A DNA stretch of 64,000 nt from Bufo bufo (GCF_905171765.1 NC_053390.1:576440471-576504470), one strand, 5' to 3'. Numbered from the stretch's first letter, positions 41,778-52,799 are shown. Notes: generated from the sequence alone by a model not told the origin. Numbers and translations: made by a program.

Positions 41778-42089
41778 TAGAGTTGAGCGAACACCTGGAT
41801 GTTCGGGTTCGAGAAGTTCGGCCGAACTTCCCGTAAATGTTCGGGTTCGGGATCCGAACCCGAACCGAACTTCGTCCCGAACCCGAACCCCATTGAAGTC
41901 AATGGGGACCCGAACTTTTGGGCACTAAAAAGGCTGTAAAACAGCCCAGGAAAGAGCTAGAGGGCTGCAAAAGGCAGCAACATGTAGGTAAATCCCCTGC
42001 AAACAAATGTGGATAGGGAAATGAATTAAAATAAAAATTAAAAAAATAAAAATGAACCAATATCAATTGGACAGAGGTCCCATAGCAGA

Positions 42090-44320
42090 GAATCTGGCTT
42101 CACGTCAGCAGAGAATCAGTCTCTTCATGCCATAGCAAAGAATCTGGCTTCATGTCAGCAGAGAATCAGTCTCTTCATGCCATAGCAGAGAATCTGGCTT
42201 CATGTCAGCGCAGAATCAGTATTCATGTCATAGCAGAGAATCAGGCTTCACGTCACCCACCACTGGAACAGGCCACTGTCACACATTTAGGCCCCGGCAC
42301 CCAGACAGAGGAGAGCGGTTTCGTAACAGAGAATCTGGCTTTATGTCAGCGCAGAATCTGTCTTCATGTCATAGCAGAGAATCAGGCTTCACGTCACCCA
42401 CCACTGGAACAGGCCACTGTCACACATTTAGGCCCCGGCACCCAGACAGAGGAGAGCGGTCCCGTAACAGAGAATCTGGCCTTATGTCAGCGCAGAATCT
42501 GTCTTCATGTCATAGCAGAGAATCAGGCTTCACGTCACCCACCACTGGAACAGGCCACTGTCACACATTTAGGCCCCGGCACCCAGACAGAGGAGAGTGG
42601 TCCCGTAACAGAGAATCTGGCCTTATGTCAGCGCAGAATCTGTCTTCATGTCATAGCAGAGAATCAGGCTTCACGTCACCCACCACTGGAACAGGCCACT
42701 GTCACACATTTAGGCCCAGGCACCCAGGCAGAGGAGAGAGGTCCCGTAACAGAGAATCTGGCCTTATGTCAGCGCAGAATCTGTCTTCATGTCATAGCAG
42801 AGAATCAGGCTTCACGTCAGCCACCACTGGAACAGGCCACTGTCACACATTTAGGCCCAGGCACCCAGGCAGAGGAGAGAGGTCCCGTAACAGAGAATCT
42901 GGCCTTATGTCAGCGCAGAATCTGTCTTCATGTCATAGCAGAGAATCAGGCTTCACGTCACCCACCACTGGAACAGGCCACTGTCACACATTTAGGCCCC
43001 GGCACCCAGACAGAGGAGAGCGGTCCCGTAACAGAGAATCTGGCCTTATGTTAGCGCAGAATCTGTATTCATGTCATAGCAGAGAATCAGGCTTCACGTC
43101 ACCCACCACTGGAACAGGCCACTGTCACACATTTAGGCCCAGGCACCCAGGCAGAGGAGAGAGGTCCCGTAACAGAGAATCTGGCCTTATGTCAGCGCAG
43201 AATCTGTATTCATGTCATAGCAGAGAATCAGGCTTCACGTCACCCACCACTGGAACAGGCCACTGTCACACATTTAGGCCCCGACACCCAAACAGAGGAG
43301 AGCGGTCCCGTAACAGAGAATCTGGCCTTATGTCAGCGCAGAATCTGTATTCATGTCATAGCAGAGAATCAGGCTTCACGTCACCCACCACTGGAACAGG
43401 CCACTGTCACACATTTAGGCCCAGGCACCCAGGCAGAGGAGAGAGGTCCCGTAACAGAGAATCTGGCCTTATGTCAGCGCAGAATCTGTATTCATGTCAT
43501 AGCAGAGAATCAGGCTTCACGTCACCCACCACTGGAACAGGCCACTGTCACACATTTAGGCCCAGGCACCCAGGCAGAGGAGAGAGGTACCGTAACAGAG
43601 AATCTGGCCTTATGTCAGCGCAGAATCTGTATTCATGTCATAGCAGAGAATCAGGCTTCACGTCACCCACCACTGGAACAGGCCACTGTCACACATTTAG
43701 GCCCCGGCACCCAGACAGAGGAGAGCGGTCCCGTAACAGAGAATCTGGCCTTATGTCAGCGCAGAATCTGTCTTCATGTCATAGCAGAGAATCAGGCTTC
43801 ACGTCAGCCACCACTGGAACAGGCCACTGTCACACATTTAGGCCCAGGCACCCAGGCAGAGGAGAGAGGTCCCGTAACAGAGAATCTGGCCTTATGTCAG
43901 CGCAGAATCTGTATTCATGTCATAGCAGAGAATCAGGCTTTACGTCACCCACCACTGGAACAGGCCACTGTCACACATTTAGGCCCCGGCACCCAGACAG
44001 AGGAGAGCGGTCCCGTAACAGAGAATCTGGCCTTATGTCAGCGCAGAATCTGTCTTAAACATAGAAACATAGAATGTCTTCATGTCATAGCAGAGAATCA
44101 GGCTTCACGTCAGCCACCACTGGAACAGGCCACTGTCACACATTTAGGCCCCGGCACCCAGACAGAGGAGAGCGGTCCCGTAACAGAGAATCTGGCCTTA
44201 TGTCAGCGCAGAATCTGTATTCATGTCATAGCAGAGAATCAGGCTTCACGTCACCCACCACTGGAACAGGCCACTGTCACACATTTAGGCCCCGGCACCC
44301 AGACAGAGGAGAGGTTCATT
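42090..44320. repeat. Tandem array of a 141-bp unit (about 15 copies) in the hAT element
   Basis: GTCACACATTTAGG recurs every 141 bp from about 42279 to 43971, then twice more after a 21-bp interruption at about 44058-44078 (AACATAGAAACATAG). Two unit variants (CCCCGGCACCCAGACAG and CCCAGGCACCCAGGCAG) are interspersed. Because 141 is divisible by three, long open frames arise on the plus strand (up to 618 codons); they run antisense to the transposase and are not taken as genes. Confidence 0.92.
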
Positions 44321-44410
44321 CAACTTTGGGTTGCCCCGCAATATAATGGTAAAATGAAATTAAAAATAGTATTGAATGAGGAAGTGCCCTGGAGTAGAAT
44401 AATATATTGT

Positions 44411-44578
44411 TAAGGGGAGGTAGTTAATATCTAATCTGCACAAGGGATGGACAGGTCCTGTGGAATCCATGCCTGGTTCATTTTTATGAACGTCAGCTTG
44501 TCCACATTGGCTGTAGACAGGCGGCTGCGTTTGTCTGTAATGACGCCCCCTGCCGTGCTGAATACACGTTCAGACAAA
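44411..44578 (-). pseudogene. Out-of-frame C-terminal end of the hAT transposase
   Basis: Shifted one frame from the main ORF, this stretch reads ASVLSERVFSTAGG and continues to DKLTFIKMNQAW before a stop near 44430, the conserved hAT dimerisation signature. The related copy at 54021-55124 has extra residues (ALEVLACPA) before this motif, so a deletion here caused the shift. Confidence 0.8.
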
Positions 44579-47500
44579 ACGCTGGCCTCCATAAAAGGCT
44601 AGCTCTGGCCACGTGGACAATTTGGAGACCCAGAAGTTGAATGGGGCCGAACCATCAGTCAGTACGTGGAGGGGTGTGCACAGGTACTGTTCCACCATGT
44701 TAGTGAAATGTTGCCTCCTGCTAACACGTTCCGTATCAGGTGGTGGTGCACTTAGCTGTGGCGTGTTGAGAAAACTTTTCCACATCTCTGCCATGCTAAC
44801 CCTGCCCTCAGAGGAGCTGGGCGTGACACAGCTGCGTTGGCGACCTCTTGCTCCTCTTCTGCCTTCGCCTTGGGCTTCCACTGGTTCCCCTGTGACATTT
44901 GGGAATGCTCTCAGTAGCGCGTCTACCAACGTGCGCTTGTACTCGCGCATCTTCCTATCACGCTCCAGTGTAGGAAGTAAGGTGGGCACATTGTCTTTGT
45001 AAGGGGGATCCAGCAGGGTGGCAACCCAGTAGTCCGCACACGTTAAAATGTGGGCAACTCTGCTGTCGTTGCGCAGGCACTGCAGCATGTAGTCGCTCAT
45101 GTGTGCCAGGCTGCCCAGAGGTAAAGACAAGCTGTCCTCTGTGGGAGGCGTATCGTCATCGTCCTGTGTTTCCCCCCAGCCACGCACCAGTGATGGGCCC
45201 GAGCTGCTTTGGGTGCCACCCCGCTGTGAACATGCTTCATCCTCATCCTCCTCCACCTCCTCCTCATCCTCGTCCTCCTCGTCCTCCTCATCCTCCAGTA
45301 GTGGGCCCTGTCTGGCCACATTTGTACCTGGCCTCTGGTGTTGCAAAAAACCTCCCTCTGAGTCACTTCGAAGAGACTGGCCTGAAAGTGCTAAAAATGA
45401 CCCCTCTTCCTCCTCTTCCTCCTGGGCCACCTCCTCTTCCATCATCGCCCTAAGTGTTTTCTCAAGGAGACATAGAAGTGGTATTGTAACGCTGATAACG
45501 GCGTCATCGCCACTGGCCATGTTGGTGGAGTACTCGAAACAGCGCAACAGGGCACACAGGTCTCGCATGGAGGCCCAGTCATTGGTGGTGAAGTGGGTCT
45601 GATCCGCAGTGCGACTGACCCGTGCGTGCTGCAGCTGAAACTCCACTATGGCCTGCTGCTGCTCGCACAGTCTGTTTAGCATATGCAAGGTGGAGTTCCA
45701 CCTGGTGGGCACGTCGCATATGAGGCGGTGAGCGGGAAGGCCGAAGTTACGCTGTAGCGCAGACAGGCGAGCAGCGGCAGGGTGTGAACGCCGGAAGCGC
45801 GAACAGACGGCCCGCACTTTATGCAGCAGCTCTGACATGTCGGGGTAGTTGCGAATGAACTTCTGCACCACCAAATTCAGCACATGCGCCAGGCAAGGGA
45901 TGTGCGTCAAACCGGCTAGTCCCAGAACTGCAACGAGATTTCGCCCATTATCGCACACCACCAGGCATGGCTTGAGGCTCACCGGCAGCAACCACTCGTC
46001 GGTCTGTTGTTCTATACCCCGCCACAACTCCTGTGCGGTGTGGGGCCTGTCCCCCAAACATATGAGTTTCAGAATGGCCTGCTGACGTTTACCCCGTGCT
46101 GTGCTAAAGTTGGTGGTGAAGGTGTGTGGCTGACTGGATGAGCAGGTGGAAGAAGAGGAGGAGGAAGCTGAGTAGGAGGAGGAGGAGACAGGAGGCAAAG
46201 AATGTTGCCCTGCGATCCTTGGCGGCGGAAGGACGTGCGCCAAATAGCTCTCCGCCTGGGGCCCAGCCGCCACTACATTTACCCAGTGTGCAGTTAGGGA
46301 GATATAGCGTCCCTGGCCGTGCTTACTGGTCCACGTATCTGTGGTTAGGTGGACCTTGCCACAGATGGCGTTGCGCAGTGCACACTTGATTTTATCGGAC
46401 ACTTGTTTGTGCAGGGAAGGCACGGCTCTCTTGGAGAAGTAGTTGCGGCTGGGAACAACATACTGTGGGACAGCAAGTGACATGAGCTGTTTGAAGCTGT
46501 GTGTGTCCACCAGCCTAAATGACAGCATTTCATAGGCCAGTAGTTTAGAAATGCTGGCATTCAGGGCCAGGGATCGAGGGTGGCTAGGTGAAAATTTACG
46601 CTTTCTCTCAAATGTTTGTGAGATAGAGAGCTGAACGCTGCCGTGTGACATGGTTGAGATGCTTGGTGACGCAGGTGGTGGTGTTGGTGGTACATCCCAT
46701 GTTTGCTGGGCGGCAGGTGCCAACGTTCCTCCAGAGGCGGAGGAAGAGGCCGAGGCGGCGGCAGCAGCAGCAGAAGAGGCCGAGGCGGCAGCAGCAGAAG
46801 AGGTAGCAGGGGGAGCCTGAGTGACTTCCTTGTTTTTAAGGTGTTTACTCCACTGCAGTTCATGCTTTGCATGCAGGTGCCTGGTCATGCAGGTTGTGCT
46901 AAGGTTCAGAACGTTAATGCCTCGCTTCAGGCTCTGATGGCACAGCGTGCAAACCACTCGGGTCTTGTCGTCAGCACATTGTTTGAAGAAGTGCCATGCC
47001 AGGGAACTCCTTGAAGCTGCCTTTGGGGTGCTCGGTCCCAGATGGCGGCGGTCAGTAGCAGGCGGAGTCTCTTGGCGGCGGGTGTTCTGATTTTGCCCAC
47101 TGCTCCCTCTTTTGCTACGCTGTTGGCTCGGTCTCACCACTGCCTCTTCCTCCGAACTGTGAAAGTCAGTGGCACGACCTTCATTCCATGTGGGGTCTAG
47201 GACCTCATCGTCCCCTGCATCGTCTTCCACCCAGTCTTGATCCCTGACCTCCTGTTCAGTCTGCACACTGCAGAAAGACGCAGCAGTTGGCACCTGTGTT
47301 TCGTCATCATCAGAGACGTGCTGAGGTGGTATTCCCATGTCCTTATCATCAGGAAAAATAAGTGGTTGTGCGTTAGTGCATTCTATCTCTTCCACCCCTG
47401 GGGAAGGGCTAGGTGGATGCCCTTGGGAAACCCTGGCAGCAGAGTCTTCAAACAGCATAAGAGACTGCTGCATAACTTGAGGCTCAGACAGTTTCCCTGA

Positions 47501-47845
47501 TATGCATGGGGGTGATGTGACAGACCGATGGGCTTGGTTTTCATGCGCCATCTGTGCGCTTTCTGCAGAAGACTGGGTGGGAGATAATGTGAACGTGCTG
47601 GATCCACTGTCGGCCACCCAATTGACTAATGCCTGTACCTGCTCAGGCCTTACCATCCTTAGAACGGCATTGGGCCCCACCAAATATCGCTGTAAATTCT
47701 GCTGGCTACTGGGACCTGAGGTAGTTGGTTCACTAGGACGTGTGGCTGTGGCAGAACGGCCACGTCCTCTCCCAGCACCAGAGGGTCCACTAACACCACC
47801 ACGACCATGTCCACGTCCGCGTCCCTTATTAGATGTTTTCCTCAT
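44570..47845 (-). CDS. hAT-family transposase, 1091 codons, C-terminus frameshifted
   Basis: Domains: Arg/Gly-rich N-terminus (about 1-33); a conserved QNLQRYLVGPNAVLRMV segment (49-65); acidic linker; BED zinc finger (about 281-330; C299, C302, H323, H328); Ala/Ser-rich stretch (350-372); RNase H-like catalytic region with D503 in LTTDTW and D632 in VVCDNGRNL followed by CLAHVLNLV; an acidic run after about residue 850. The frame stops at GGQRFV, just short of the dimerisation motif, which continues in another frame (44578-44411). Longer than typical hAT transposases because of the N-terminal extension. Catalytic residues I can see are intact, but loss of the dimerisation segment should disable it. 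A TATA-containing promoter lies upstream (49085-49094). Confidence 0.9.
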   Translation of the reverse strand: MRKTSNKGRGRGHGRGGVSGPSGAGRGRGRSATATRPSEPTTSGPSSQQNLQRYLVGPNAVLRMVRPEQVQALVNWVADSGSSTFTLSPTQSSAESAQMAHENQAHRSVTSPPCISGKLSEPQVMQQSLMLFEDSAARVSQGHPPSPSPGVEEIECTNAQPLIFPDDKDMGIPPQHVSDDDETQVPTAASFCSVQTEQEVRDQDWVEDDAGDDEVLDPTWNEGRATDFHSSEEEAVVRPSQQRSKRGSSGQNQNTRRQETPPATDRRHLGPSTPKAASRSSLAWHFFKQCADDKTRVVCTLCHQSLKRGINVLNLSTTCMTRHLHAKHELQWSKHLKNKEVTQAPPATSSAAAASASSAAAAAASASSSASGGTLAPAAQQTWDVPPTPPPASPSISTMSHGSVQLSISQTFERKRKFSPSHPRSLALNASISKLLAYEMLSFRLVDTHSFKQLMSLAVPQYVVPSRNYFSKRAVPSLHKQVSDKIKCALRNAICGKVHLTTDTWTSKHGQGRYISLTAHWVNVVAAGPQAESYLAHVLPPPRIAGQHSLPPVSSSSYSASSSSSSTCSSSQPHTFTTNFSTARGKRQQAILKLICLGDRPHTAQELWRGIEQQTDEWLLPVSLKPCLVVCDNGRNLVAVLGLAGLTHIPCLAHVLNLVVQKFIRNYPDMSELLHKVRAVCSRFRRSHPAAARLSALQRNFGLPAHRLICDVPTRWNSTLHMLNRLCEQQQAIVEFQLQHARVSRTADQTHFTTNDWASMRDLCALLRCFEYSTNMASGDDAVISVTIPLLCLLEKTLRAMMEEEVAQEEEEEEGSFLALSGQSLRSDSEGGFLQHQRPGTNVARQGPLLEDEEDEEDEDEEEVEEDEDEACSQRGGTQSSSGPSLVRGWGETQDDDDTPPTEDSLSLPLGSLAHMSDYMLQCLRNDSRVAHILTCADYWVATLLDPPYKDNVPTLLPTLERDRKMREYKRTLVDALLRAFPNVTGEPVEAQGEGRRGARGRQRSCVTPSSSEGRVSMAEMWKSFLNTPQLSAPPPDTERVSRRQHFTNMVEQYLCTPLHVLTDGSAPFNFWVSKLSTWPELAFYGGQRFV

Positions 47846-47861
47846 TGTTCCCGTTCACCAC

Positions 47862-48560
47862 AATTTTGAGAATGGCAAATTTGGGAATGCTTTTTCAACC
47901 CAGAACAAAAAGTCTGCTTTTACGGTCACTACAAATAACTTGACCAGCTAAAACTGTGTAGATTTGGTTGAATAGAGATGTGAGACCTGTTTTTTTTTGC
48001 GCTGTGTGACAGTTATAGGTTTAATCACAGAATGACACTTCTATCAGCACGCTAGCGTGTGTCTTAGGTTTTTCTGAATGACACTATCAATACCTTCAAT
48101 GTAAGATTTTCTTTTTGGGATAGATTTCAAGTAGGCCTCTAATACCACAAACTAGTTATTTTGAGAATGGCAAATTTGGGAATGCTTTTATAACCCAGAA
48201 CAAAAAGTCTGCTTTTACGGTCACTACAAATAACTTGACCAGCTAAAACTGTGCAGATTTGGTTGAATAGAGATGTGAGACCTGTTTTTTTTTGCGCTGT
48301 GTGACAGTTATAGGTTTAATCACAGAATGAGACTTCTATCAGCACGCTAGCGTGTGTCTTAGGTTTTTCTGAATGACACTATCAATACCTTCAATGTAAG
48401 ATTTTCTTTTTGGGATAGATTTCAAGTAGGCCTCAAATACCACAAACTAGTTATTTTCAGAATGGCAAATTTGGGAATGCTTTTTCAACCCAGAACAAAA
48501 AGTCTGCTTTTACGGTCACTACAAATAACTTGACCAGCTAAAACTGTGCAGATTTGGTTG
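47862..48560. repeat. Tandem repeat of about 295 bp (2.4 copies), 5' side of the hAT element
   Basis: GAATGGCAAATTTGGGAATG starts near 47869, 48167 and 48460; units are nearly identical, including ATCAGCACGCTAGCGTGTGT. Confidence 0.88.
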
Positions 48561-48589
48561 AATAGAAATGTCAGGTCTATTTTTTAGGC

Positions 48590-48830
48590 GCTGGGTGACA
48601 GGCTCAACTTGCCCCTGATGTAATATATGGCCAAAAAATAACCACACTGTTGATGGTTAAATGCACTTGGGTGACACAGGCTCAGCCTGCAGCTGATGTA
48701 GTATATGGCCAGAAAATAACCAGACTGTTGATGGTTAAATGCACTTCGGTGACACAGGCTCAGCCTGCAGCTGATGTAGGATATAGCACAAAATAACCAC
48801 ACTATCGATGGTTAAATACACTTGGTGATA
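48590..48830. repeat. Tandem repeat of about 75 bp (3 copies), 5' side of the hAT element
   Basis: Units contain CAGGCTCAGCCTGCAGCTGA and AACCACACTGTTGATGGTTA; the first copy is more divergent. Confidence 0.82.
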
Positions 48831-49084
48831 GCTCGTGCTGGCGCACCACAAGTCACAAAATGGCCGCCGATCACCCCAGAAAAAAAGTGATCTAAAAACG
48901 CTCTGGGCAGCCTCAAAAAAGTGAGCAAGTCAATAATAGCACTTCAATGATCCACAGCTGCAGATCGATCACAGAATGAAGTCTTTTGGAGGAGTTAATC
49001 TGCCTAATCTCGCCCTAACGTCGCAGCTGCAACCTCTCCCTATACTGATCATAGCAGAGTGACGTGCGGCGCTACGTGACTCCA

Positions 49085-49094
49085 GCTTAAATAG
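49085..49094 (-). promoter_or_regulatory. TATA-like promoter element of the hAT transposase
   Basis: Minus strand CTATTTAAGC followed by TGGAGTCACGTAGCG; the equivalent sites in the other copies read CTATATAAGC (52522-52531 plus strand; 57255-57246 minus strand) in the same context, with CCAAT-type words upstream. Confidence 0.55.
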
Positions 49095-49348
49095 AGGCTG
49101 GGTCACATGGTGCACTGGCCAATCACAGCCATGCCAATAGTAGGCATGGCTGTGATGGCCTCTTGGGCCAAGTAGTATGACGCTCGTTGATTGGCTGCTT
49201 TGCAGCCTTTCAAAAAGCGACAAGAAAGCGCCGAACACCGAACCCGAACCTGGACCTTTACGAAAATGTTCGGGTTCGGGTCCGTGTCACGGACACCCCA
49301 AAATTCGGTACGAACCCGAACTATACAGTTCGGGTTCGCTCATCCCTA

Positions 49349-49356
49349 GTTATGAG
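49349..49356. repeat. 8-bp target duplication, right, of the hAT element
   Basis: GTTATGAG, identical to 41770-41777. Confidence 0.9.
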
Positions 49357-49830
49357 GCATCTGTGGATGACACTGTTATGGGGGCATCTGTGGATGACGC
49401 ACTGTTATTAACAGTGCGTCATCCACAGATCCCCCCATAACAGTATCATCCACAGACCCCCCCAATAACAATGTCATCCACAGATCCCCCTTAAAAGGTG
49501 ACATATTCCACACAGATGCCCCCATAACAGTATCATCCACAGATCCCCCATAACAGTGTCATATATTCCACAGATGCCCCCATAACAGTGTCATCCACAG
49601 ATATCCCCTTTATAGACTGTTAAGGGGATATCTGTGGATGGCACTGTTATTGGGGCATCTGTGTGGAATCTGACACAGATGCCGAGGGGAGGGGGGAATC
49701 CGTGGATGACACTGTTATGGGGGGGCCTGGGGGATCTGTGCATGACACATATATAGCAGCATCTTGTGCTACTTGTGCTATATATTTGTCATCATCCACA
49801 GATATCTCCCCCCCCCCCCCATAACAGTGT
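49357..49830. repeat. Minisatellite continuing after the hAT element, changing orientation
   Basis: Same unit as 40925-41777 in plus orientation to about 49408, inverted from there (CATCCACAGATCCCCC) to about 49612, plus again to about 49750, then inverted again. Confidence 0.82.
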
Positions 49831-50397
49831 CCCTGACAGTGACTGACCCCCAACAGGGAGTGGAGGCCGGCAACTATTGTAAGACCCCGCCGTTCCTTAT
49901 GTAAGTGAGCTTGTAATTAAACTTGTGCCAAGTTCAAGTTGTACTACTATCTAATAATCTATCACTAACTTACTGGGACAGTCACGAGTCCAGATAGTAT
50001 TCACATCAGTTTTTATTTTTCACAGTGCACAAAAGACAATCACCATCCATTCACTGGGCATGGGCACTCACTGGGCGGGCAGGGAGGCTCCTGCTCTTCA
50101 AACATTCAAACATGCATGCGCATGCTCCTCACACTTTATTAATGAAGCAGGCGGAGCAGGCGCGTGACGTCGGAGTGAGTGACGTTACGCGGCCGGCCAC
50201 CGGGAGACGGAGTCACGGAGCACAGGAGCAGTGGATACACTACAGTATTATACTCGTCGTCAGTCAATGTATGTCATACATTGAAGCTGTGCGGACAGTG
50301 CGGGGCTGGCAGTCTGGGCTCAAGCGGCACTGCGGCAGGCGGCAGTGCAGGAGGCGGAGCACAGGGGTGTGATTAGGGTGTGCCCAGGCACACCCCG
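49831..50397. other. Noncoding right portion of the TIR element
   Basis: Contains CTTTATTAATGAAGCAGGCGG, also present near 57920 in the TA-flanked element, so the two families are related. No coding frame recognised. Confidence 0.4.
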
Positions 50398-50411
50398 TGC
50401 GCACGCCTATG

Positions 50412-50586
50412 AACAGGCCTATGACAGGCCCTATAAACAGGCCCTATGAACATATTTCGATATTCCTATGCAGTCATAGGTCTATTAAAGTGTATTCCAA
50501 TGATATAAAAGTACCCCCTGTCCGCATTTTAAACCATGTAAAAACAACTTTATATTCATCTGTCAATCACCTTCCTTTGAACCCCG
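50412..50586. other. Short region with CAGGCC(CT)ATGA tandem words
   Basis: ACAGGCCTATGACAGGCC-type repeats at 50412-50452; otherwise nothing. Confidence 0.4.
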
Positions 50587-50826
50587 CCCACCCTTGCCTT
50601 CAGTGTCACTGACAAATCTTGCCGCGATCTTCCAGCAGAGGATGAAACCGTCACTGGGCTGTGTGAAACATTTGAGGCTGATTCCCTCAGTTGAACCCTG
50701 CGCCTCCACTCTTCCGGTTCAACTGAGGGAATCAGCCTCAAATGTTTCACACAGCCCAGTGACGGTTTCATCCTCTGCTGGAAGATCGCGGCAAGATTTG
50801 TCAGTGACACTGAAGGCAAGGGTGGG
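50587..50826. repeat. Perfect 111-bp inverted repeat with an 18-bp loop
   Basis: Left arm 50587-50697 and right arm 50716-50826 are exact reverse complements over all 111 positions when compared base by base. The loop is 50698-50715. No target duplication or TIR consensus is obvious. Confidence 0.93.
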
Positions 50827-51122
50827 TGGCGTTCTCTGCTGTTAGTGATATAGTGGGGGGGAGGGGGGACAACAGCGCTGCTGGGGGCGTAGAGTAAGAG
50901 CCGAGGAGAGGCGTGCTTGGGCTCTGCTGGAGGGCGGGCCTGGGCACTCAATGGGGGTGTTCCTGGGCGCCTTTGAACAAAAATAACGCCCCTCTGGGCA
51001 CATTACTAGCTCATTTGCATAAGGAATAAAGTGGATTTTTTCAAGATAGAAACCAAGCAGCAAGGGAAGAAAAGCACATCTGGAAAGGAGGTAGTAAGTG
51101 CTACAAGACAATAGTTTTAGTT
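50827..51122. other. Unassigned region
   Basis: GC-rich to 50990, AT-rich after. Nothing recognised. Confidence 0.3.
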
Positions 51123-51559
51123 TAAGGCTACTTTCACACCTGCATTAGGGTGTCCGCTCGTGAGCTCCGTTTGAAGGGGCTCACAAGCGGCCCCGAACGC
51201 AACCGTCGAGCCCTAATGCATTCTCAGTGGACGCGGATCCGCTGAGAATGCATCAGTCTGCCAGCGTTCAGCCTCCGCTCCGCTCAGCGAGCGGACACCT
51301 GAACGCTGCCTGCAGCGTTCGGGTGTCCGCCTGGCCGTGCGGAGGCAAGCGGATCCATCCAGACTTACAATGTAAGTCAATGGGGACGGATCCGCTTGAA
51401 GATGACACCATATGGCTACTTTCAGACTTCGTGTTTTTTTCAAACTATAATGCAGACGGATCCGTTCTGAACGGATACAAACGTCTGCATTATAGGAGCG
51501 GATCAGTCTGAGCAGACATCAGACGGACCCGCTCTAACGCTAGTGTGAAAGTAGCCTTA
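51123..51559. mobile_element. MITE with GGCTACTTTCACAC ends
   Basis: GGCTACTTTCACACCTGC at 51126 and GTGTGAAAGTAGCC ending 51556, bordered by TAA and TTA; interior inverted segments around GGATCCGC. Same family as 18458-18856. Confidence 0.72.
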
Positions 51560-52089
51560 TGGTGATCATTCTGGTGACAGATTCCCTTTAAATGGGTTCA
51601 GCAAATAGCATTTATTATGCAGAGAAAGTTACCATGGTTACGACCACCCTGCAATTCAGCAGCATGGCTATGCTTGCACACTATAGAAAAAAGCACCAGC
51701 CTACGTGAGCTCCCTCGGTCCTGGCCACCAGAGAGGCTGGCATTTTTTCTCTACATGATAAATGCCACTTGCTGAAGTGAGACAGTCCTTTAAGTCAGCC
51801 CCCGGTCAACTATCAGTGACTGAGAGCTATGTACATATGTATACACACTTAAGCCTCATGCACACAAATGTATTTTCAGTTTGCATTTTTTACAGATCAA
51901 ATGCGGAACTATTCATTTCTATGGGGCTGCAAATTTTTTTGGACAGCACATGAATGTTATATGTGTGCTGCCCATATCGATTGTAGAGAAAGTTAATACA
52001 AGGCACTTACTAATGTATTATTATTGTCCATATTGCTTCCTTTGCTGGCTGGATTCATTTTTCCACAGCATTATACGGTACACTTCTCA
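51560..52089. other. Region with partial MITE ends
   Basis: GTGACAGATTCCCTTTAAA at 51575-51593 is a lone palindrome-MITE end; TACCATGGTTACGACCACC near 51630 is a lone end of the 52090 family; AAGCCTCATGCACACAAATG near 51851 is a lone end of the 20193 family. No complete element. Confidence 0.45.
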
Positions 52090-52266
52090 TTTCCATGGTT
52101 ACAACCACCCTGCAATTAGTGGTGGTCGTGCTTGCACTCTAAAATAAAAAATGCTAGCCTCTCTGGTGGCCAGGACTATGGGAGCTCTCGTAAGCTGGTA
52201 CTTTTTTCTATGGTGTACAAGCACAGTCACCGCTGCTGGACTGCAGGGTGGTCGTAACCATGGAAA
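52090..52266. mobile_element. Palindromic MITE with TTTCCATGGTTAC ends
   Basis: TTTCCATGGTTACAACCACC at 52090 and the near-complement GGTGGTCGTAACCATGGAAA ending 52266. Abuts the start of the next hAT element. Confidence 0.68.
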
Positions 52267-52799
52267 TAGGGTTGAGCAAACCCGAACTGTAAAGTTCGGG
52301 TTTGTACCGAACTTTAGGATTTTTTGACAACGGACCCGAACCCGAACATTTCAGTAAAAAATCGGGTTTGAGTTCGGTGTTCGGCGATTTAATGGCGCTT
52401 TATGAAAGGCTGCAGGGCAGCCAATCAGCAAGCGTTTAACTAGTGTGCCCTTAGAAGCCATAACAGCCATGCATGCTAATGGCATGGCTGTGATTAGCCA
52501 GTGCAGCATGTGACCCAGCCTCTATATAAGCTGGAGTCACGTAGCGCTGCACGTCACTCAGCTCTTACTAGTGTAGGGATAGGATGCTGCTGCTGTGAGG
52601 GAGAGAATAGGAAAGAATCTGATATCAGAACTTGTTGTTAACTCTGCGATCTACAGCAATTTTTTTTGTGGGTGCAGTGCAACATTTTTGTACCCTGCCC
52701 TGAGCCCAGTGACACAGAAAAATAAGTTTTATTCGTCTGTTAGTTAGGTGGGCGTCGGCGGACATTTTGTGCAAGTTCAGTGCACCAGCACTGCATATG

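Larger units (their letters stand above)
41778..49348 (-). mobile_element. hAT transposon, 7571 bp, with near full-length transposase
   Basis: Ends TAGAGTTGAGCGAAC and, at the right, the complement of TAGGGATGAGCGAAC (13 of 15 matching), flanked by exact 8-bp duplications GTTATGAG. Transposase on the minus strand (47845-44570). The 3' noncoding side carries a 141-bp tandem array, the 5' side two further tandem arrays and a TATA promoter. Both ends are rich in repeated CGAACCCGAAC words. Two related defective copies are at 52267-59263 and 53610-57512. Confidence 0.9.
40027..50411. mobile_element. Minisatellite-bearing TIR element, split by later insertions
   Basis: CATAGGCGTGCGCA at 40027-40040 and its exact complement at 50398-50411 form 14-bp inverted ends. 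A target duplication is not evident, so the assignment is tentative. Without the hAT (7.6 kb) and Harbinger-like (0.3 kb) insertions the element is about 2.5 kb, mostly 27-33 bp minisatellite flanked by unique DNA. No transposase frame. Confidence 0.5.

Noticed and set aside
42152..44346. Open frames of 300, 618 and 90 codons on the plus strand
   Set aside because: They are read through a 141-bp tandem array whose period is a multiple of three; different frames are open over the same DNA and they run antisense to the hAT transposase.
45097..47951. Plus- and minus-strand frames of up to 167 codons overlapping the hAT transposase
   Set aside because: Low-complexity shadows of the acidic and Ala/Ser-rich parts of the transposase.
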